Assembly: GCA_000934455.1 (NCBI GenBank)
Contig: KN890472.1
Coordinates: 35,240-73,072 of the forward strand
Reading direction: 5' to 3'
From: Apostichopus parvimensis
Taxonomy: Eukaryota; Echinodermata; Holothuroidea; Aspidochirotida; Stichopodidae
Length of the DNA stretch: 37,833 nt
The position numbers and the translations under genes were made by a program. The notes beneath the pieces were generated by a model. It did not search any database, was not told where the DNA came from, and saw nothing but the letters and a program-made list of their open reading frames with translations. Positions 34,362 through 37,833 of the stretch are shown in pieces. Each line of letters opens with the position of its first letter. Position 1 is the first letter of the stretch.

Positions 34362-34454
34362 CTAACTGTCCAAATGCTGCTCCAACAATGCTAAAACAGG
34401 TAGTCAAGTTGAATGCTGATAAGTCCTCCACAAAGACAACATTTTCAATTCTCA
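34362..34454 (-). CDS. Exon, 31 codons, extracellular-type sequence (Calx-beta-like region)
   Basis: Open phase 1-1 exon between a TATTACAG acceptor and a TTAG|GTGAGT donor on the minus strand. It encodes RIENVVFVEDLSAFNLTTCF followed by SIVGAAFGQL. The opening resembles the first strand of a Calx-beta repeat, with aromatic and Val/Glu positions, but the usual EG turn is not clear. One N-glycosylation sequon (NLT) is present. It joins in frame to the exon at 32470-32682, where the split codon makes Asp. I infer it belongs to the same multi-domain protein as the clear Calx-beta exons downstream. Confidence 0.6.
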
Positions 34455-35050
34455 CTGTAATATTGAAAAAAAAAACAATAACTATCAGACCAGTGAATGA
34501 AACAGAACCAGTGAATTACAGTGTCCAAAAAAACAACTATATCGGATATTTCAAAGTTGCCAGTATATCTTGTACAGGACAGGTACCTAATCCTTGGAAA
34601 CTTCAAGGTAAGAAGCAGAGTTAAGTCACACAAATATTCAAGTGAATTTTTTTATTTCAACAAAATCAATAAGATTTCAGTTTCTGATTACACTTGTTAC
34701 TGTAAGTACTGCCCATGAAATGAGGACCATTTTATGACCAAAGAGAGGACATCTGTAGTTCAGCTATGTTCACATGAAATCATGCAAGCATATCCAACCC
34801 CAGGATCTTTATCATTTACTTAATGTTGCCTTCTGCTTTGTAGAATATACCAAGTACAGTACTAATTTAAATAGATATGCAATGAAGACGAACAGATGAA
34901 TTAAATAAAACATTTCAATTCGGGTGGGTGGCTGGGAGCTTTCTACATTGAAACAAAATAAAACAGAGCAACTTAAAATGGGAAATGAGGGCCATAACAC
35001 ATACAGTATAGAATCTGTGATTCAATTTAATCTGGGGTATCTGTACTCAC
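34455..35050. other. Intron upstream of exon 34362-34454
   Basis: About 600 bp, AT-rich, with an A-run near 34466. No exon, RNA gene or element was recognised; the ORFs at 34445-34718 are chance frames. Confidence 0.6.
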
Positions 35051-35074
35051 CAGTTTGTCCGTTAACTTCATGGC
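35051..35074 (-). CDS. 24-nt micro-exon, phase 1-1, of the minus-strand modular gene
   Basis: A very short candidate exon encoding HEVNGQT plus split codons. On the minus strand it is preceded by a TTATTTCAG acceptor and followed by a GTGAGT donor. Its last base G joins the first two bases (TG) of the exon at 34362-34454 to make a Val codon, so the frame is kept. It has the same phase 1-1 class as all other exons here. No domain can be recognised in eight residues; a linker is likely. Support comes only from splice consensus and phase, so a chance match is possible. Confidence 0.45.
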
Positions 35075-35689
35075 CTGAAATAAGAATAAAAAAAGAAAAT
35101 TAAGAGGCTAATGTAGGTGATTCCTTGTCACACTGTATATAAGAACATACTTTAATTCATGCTTTGAATATTGTTACAACAATATAATTGCATTCATGTT
35201 GGCAAACTGAGCAAGATTTTCTATCTGCCACCAACACTATCCCTTTTACAATTGTTATTTCTGAAAGATAGTTGGATGGTATTTCACTGTGGAAGTGTTT
35301 TGACAACCTACTGCCAGTACCAAAATCCTCTAATTTAAAAATCTACATCACTAAGATTAAGAAAATTTTGAGACCATTTGAGATAACCTGTTGACCCCTT
35401 GATGTTCTGAGTGTGGCAGCTGACATGGGCCAAGCTGTTAAGTCTCTCAACACAAGAGAATCAACTCTCTGAAACAAGACAGACTGTATGAACTGTTCAA
35501 AATTTCTTCCAACCTAGTGTGTATTGTATATTGACACCTTAGCACACTAAACTGAACACTGACCCAACTAAGTTTACTGAAAGAAAATTATGGCAACCAA
35601 GAACTTACCATTGGGCACCATCATACCAACTACTGTATGAGGTAAAGCGCACCTTTATATTTGGAGTTATCAAGGCTTTCAAACTTTGA

Positions 35690-36275
35690 TTTTATGTGAC
35701 CTTTGACCTATTCAAACAACAATAGGGTCCTTGAACTTACTATTAGGTGGCAATATACTGTAGATCATATGAAATTCATCCATGTTTTACTATTGCAGTT
35801 ATCAAGTTAAGAAGAATTGTAGACTTTGACATCTGATGACCTGGAGTAACCCAATACCAAAAGCAACTGAAAACTTACTTAGGATCACCTACTGTACAGT
35901 ATACGATTTATCAAATGTACAATTATTGAGTTAGCTAATTTACACGGTTTTCAGACATTGTCCCCTGTTACTTCAAATGAGCTCTAATGCTTGAAGTGCA
36001 AGCGGGATGTATACCACTCAACTATAAATTCACCAATACTATATGGCCAGTAACCTTGTTTACAAGGTTAACATATTCCAGCCACTGTTGACCTCAAATG
36101 ACCTTTGACTTCACATAACTAAAGCAGCCAAGAACTTACTATTGCTAAGTTGAGTTTAACAAAACTACTGTAGCTTATGACTTCATACAAGCTATGCTTG
36201 GTGAATCATGTTTACAAGCCAGGGCGTCCCATATGCACAAACGCGCACCCTTGCACACACACACAGTATACACAC
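35690..36275. repeat. Degenerate tandem repeat with TGACCTTTGACC units
   Basis: Three to four degenerate units, each with a GACCT(T)TGAC segment, a GAACTTACTATT-type segment and an ACTGTA segment (units near 35590, 35697, 35830 and 36095). The last ends in GTTTACAAGCCAGGGCGTCC and a CA-rich tail, as in family C. It includes a perfect direct repeat of two AGGTCA half-sites spaced by one base on the minus strand at 35697-35709. Confidence 0.65.
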
Positions 36276-36404
36276 CATGGGTAATTGACCATCCCATGTT
36301 GTGCCTTGGGCACGGAATAAAAAAAGCAGAGCCCTATCACAAAATCAAACCAGTCAATATAGAGCACAGCTTGCCATATTGTTTAATAAATGAAAATTAA
36401 CAGT

Positions 36405-37183
36405 TCAATTTTCAACAAACCAACCTGACCTCACTGTTGGTACAAATGTCATAACTCCTTCCGAAAATACATGTGATCTTGGTGTCTCGCTTGACGATAA
36501 ACTTGATATGCGAAAAACATGTTCAGAACACTTGTCGTTCAGCTGCGTATGGTATTTACAAAATTGGTAAACTCAGGAGGTATCTAGATCAAAGGCTCAA
36601 CTGAACGACTGGTTCACGCTTTTGTTTCCTCCTATCTGGATTACTGCAGCAGTTTGTTTGTGAATTTGCCAGTTTCTCACATAGCTCCCCTTCAGAGAAT
36701 TCAGAACGCTGTTGTGCGCCTAGTCTCACTCACTAAAAAGTTTGATCACATCACTCCTGTACTCCGTTCATTGCATCGGCTTCCCGTCTCTCAGTGCATC
36801 CAGTTTAAGATCCTACTTCTCACCTACAAAGCGATCAACAGGCTTGCCCCTCAACATATCACTGACCTTCTTACTCCTTTGCGTCGGTCAACTACAGTTA
36901 CACTTCGCTCTTCCAATCATGCGCATTTCAATTAACTCCTGGTCCAGGTACCCGCAATCATTATGACGATCGTGCCTTTTCTGTTGCTGCGCCTTCTCTT
37001 TGGAACAAACTCCCATTTCACGTTCGTGACTCTCCCTCCCTTTGTATTTTCAAGAGACAACTTAAAACACTTCTAATTGATTCCTAGTTTCTGTTTTTCC
37101 TTGGTTTCCTTTGTCTCTTTCCTACTTTGTAAAGCGTTTTGAAACGCTGTATTAAGCGCTATATAAATGTAATTTATTATTAA
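36405..37183 (+). mobile_element. Decayed 3' end of a CR1/L2-type LINE
   Basis: Encodes the C-terminal part of a non-LTR reverse transcriptase on the + strand, opposite to the host gene. Recognisable pieces are DLGVSLDDKLDM, the segment ending LDYCSSL, PLQRIQNAVVRLV, HITPVLRSLHRLPV, LLLTYKAINRLAPQH and SLWNKLPFHVRDS, ending at a TAG at 37085-37087. At least three frameshifts (near 36515, 36595 and 36932) break it. The tail has TTGTAAAGCG...GAAACGC, AGCGCTATATAAATGTAA and a TTATTA end. It is 5'-truncated, so an inactive relic. Family assignment is by sequence recall. Confidence 0.88.
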
Positions 37184-37656
37184 TAAAGGTTCTGTGATCT
37201 GATGTCCAGTATATATATGCACATACAATTCCTGTCACCAAGCTATCCATATCTATAACAGCCCTAAGCATGTTAATTCTTTATACACACTCACATTCAT
37301 CATGTATCTTGCAAGCTACAGTACACAGTATATGACTCAATCTGGACACTATCATTGATCTCGGTCTGGGTTTTGACCTGATTGTTATTGTAAGTGTATT
37401 TAACATATAAGTCTGTAAACAGTATCTTGTTATTCAGGATAAATACTGTACAATGAAACAAACTGTAGGGGAAGTTATGGCTGATTCAAAATGCATTGCA
37501 ATGACATATTTCGAAGGAGGAAGTTGAAATTTAGAAGGCATTCAGTAACAATGTACAGTACTGTGCAATAACTCCTATAGTATGCATATTCTAATGCCAT
37601 ACATGAATGAAATTACACTGCTTATAGCTAACACTTCTATTAGGATGTCATACCAC

Positions 37657-37833
37657 CAGTGGCGTAGCCAGGATTTTGTGTATGGGGGGGGGGGGGCCAA
37701 TATGCAGGACTATCTAAGCGGAGCGCCACCATCGGTTGGCGCGGAGCGTACAAGAAAATTTGGGGTTTTCAAGGTCCCCAGATGGCAGGAAATAGCACTT
37801 CCAGGGCTTTGTTAGCCCTGTCAATATCATCAT
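37657..37833. mobile_element. hAT-like MITE, left part, cut by the window end
   Basis: Starts CAGTGGCGTAGCCAGG followed by a long G run. Its interior GCGCCACCATCGGTTGGCGC, TACAAGAAAATTT and AATAGCACTTCCAGGGC matches the element at 27698-28016. The right end lies outside the window, so the target duplication cannot be checked. The 77-codon frame across it is not a gene. Confidence 0.8.

Noticed and set aside
34349..34718. + strand ORFs overlapping the exon at 34362-34454
   Set aside because: They are antisense shadows of the exon and its polypyrimidine tract.
35612..35635. Possible 24-nt phase 1-1 exon (VGMMVPN) with GTAAGT donor
   Set aside because: The GAACTTACCATT donor region recurs in each unit of the degenerate repeat at 35.6-36.2 kb, so the donor-like sequence is a repeat property.
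1..37833. CRISPR array, bacterial operon or viral genome
   Set aside because: No regularly spaced identical repeats, no long uninterrupted ORFs; intron-exon structure and animal domains show a eukaryotic locus.

Overview
This is a eukaryotic, AT-rich stretch of animal genome. It is best explained as the inside of one large gene on the minus strand, read from high to low coordinates. The domains (HYR and Calx-beta), the short exons in long repeat-filled introns, and the retroelement relics suggest a marine invertebrate deuterostome, most likely an echinoderm. That assignment is inference, since no species marker is present. There is no bacterial-style gene, no CRISPR array, and no rRNA or tRNA gene that I could recognise. 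Neither the start nor the end of the gene is in the window.

Gene layout in transcription order. A 24-nt micro-exon (35.06 kb) and two exons of uncertain, Calx-beta-like sequence (34.4 and 32.6 kb) come first. Two Calx-beta domains follow, each split over two exons (29.4 + 28.2 kb and 27.4 + 27.1 kb). Next are three HYR domains, one exon each (23.3, 18.4 and 13.9 kb). Last comes a run of very short Thr/Ser-rich exons (13.04, 9.35, 8.14, 6.32, 3.82, 1.85 and 1.33 kb, plus one broken copy at 7.32 kb). Every exon I can place is phase 1-1 with GT..AG borders (except the broken copy), so each can be gained, lost or skipped without a frameshift. The product looks like a modular extracellular or adhesive protein with a mucin-like stretch.

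The introns are built from tandem duplications. Block A (1-3850 and 5165-7345) duplicated the Thr-rich micro-exons. Block B (15.84-19.44 and 20.75-24.66 kb) duplicated a HYR exon. Because the block copies are paralogous, several transposon insertions can be read directly against an empty site. These are a hAT-like MITE at 17906-18253, a 129-bp insert at 22402-22530 with a hammerhead-ribozyme-like hairpin, and a 34-bp fragment of the same element at 17390-17423. A second MITE family is at 27698-28016 and 37657-end, and a decayed CR1/L2-type LINE 3' end is at 36.41-37.18 kb.

The most notable signal is the HYR exon pair of block B. The exons differ by roughly 22% with whole-codon indels and almost only amino-acid-changing substitutions, while the immediately flanking introns differ by only about 6-10%. 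This is the pattern expected from diversifying selection on a surface or recognition protein.
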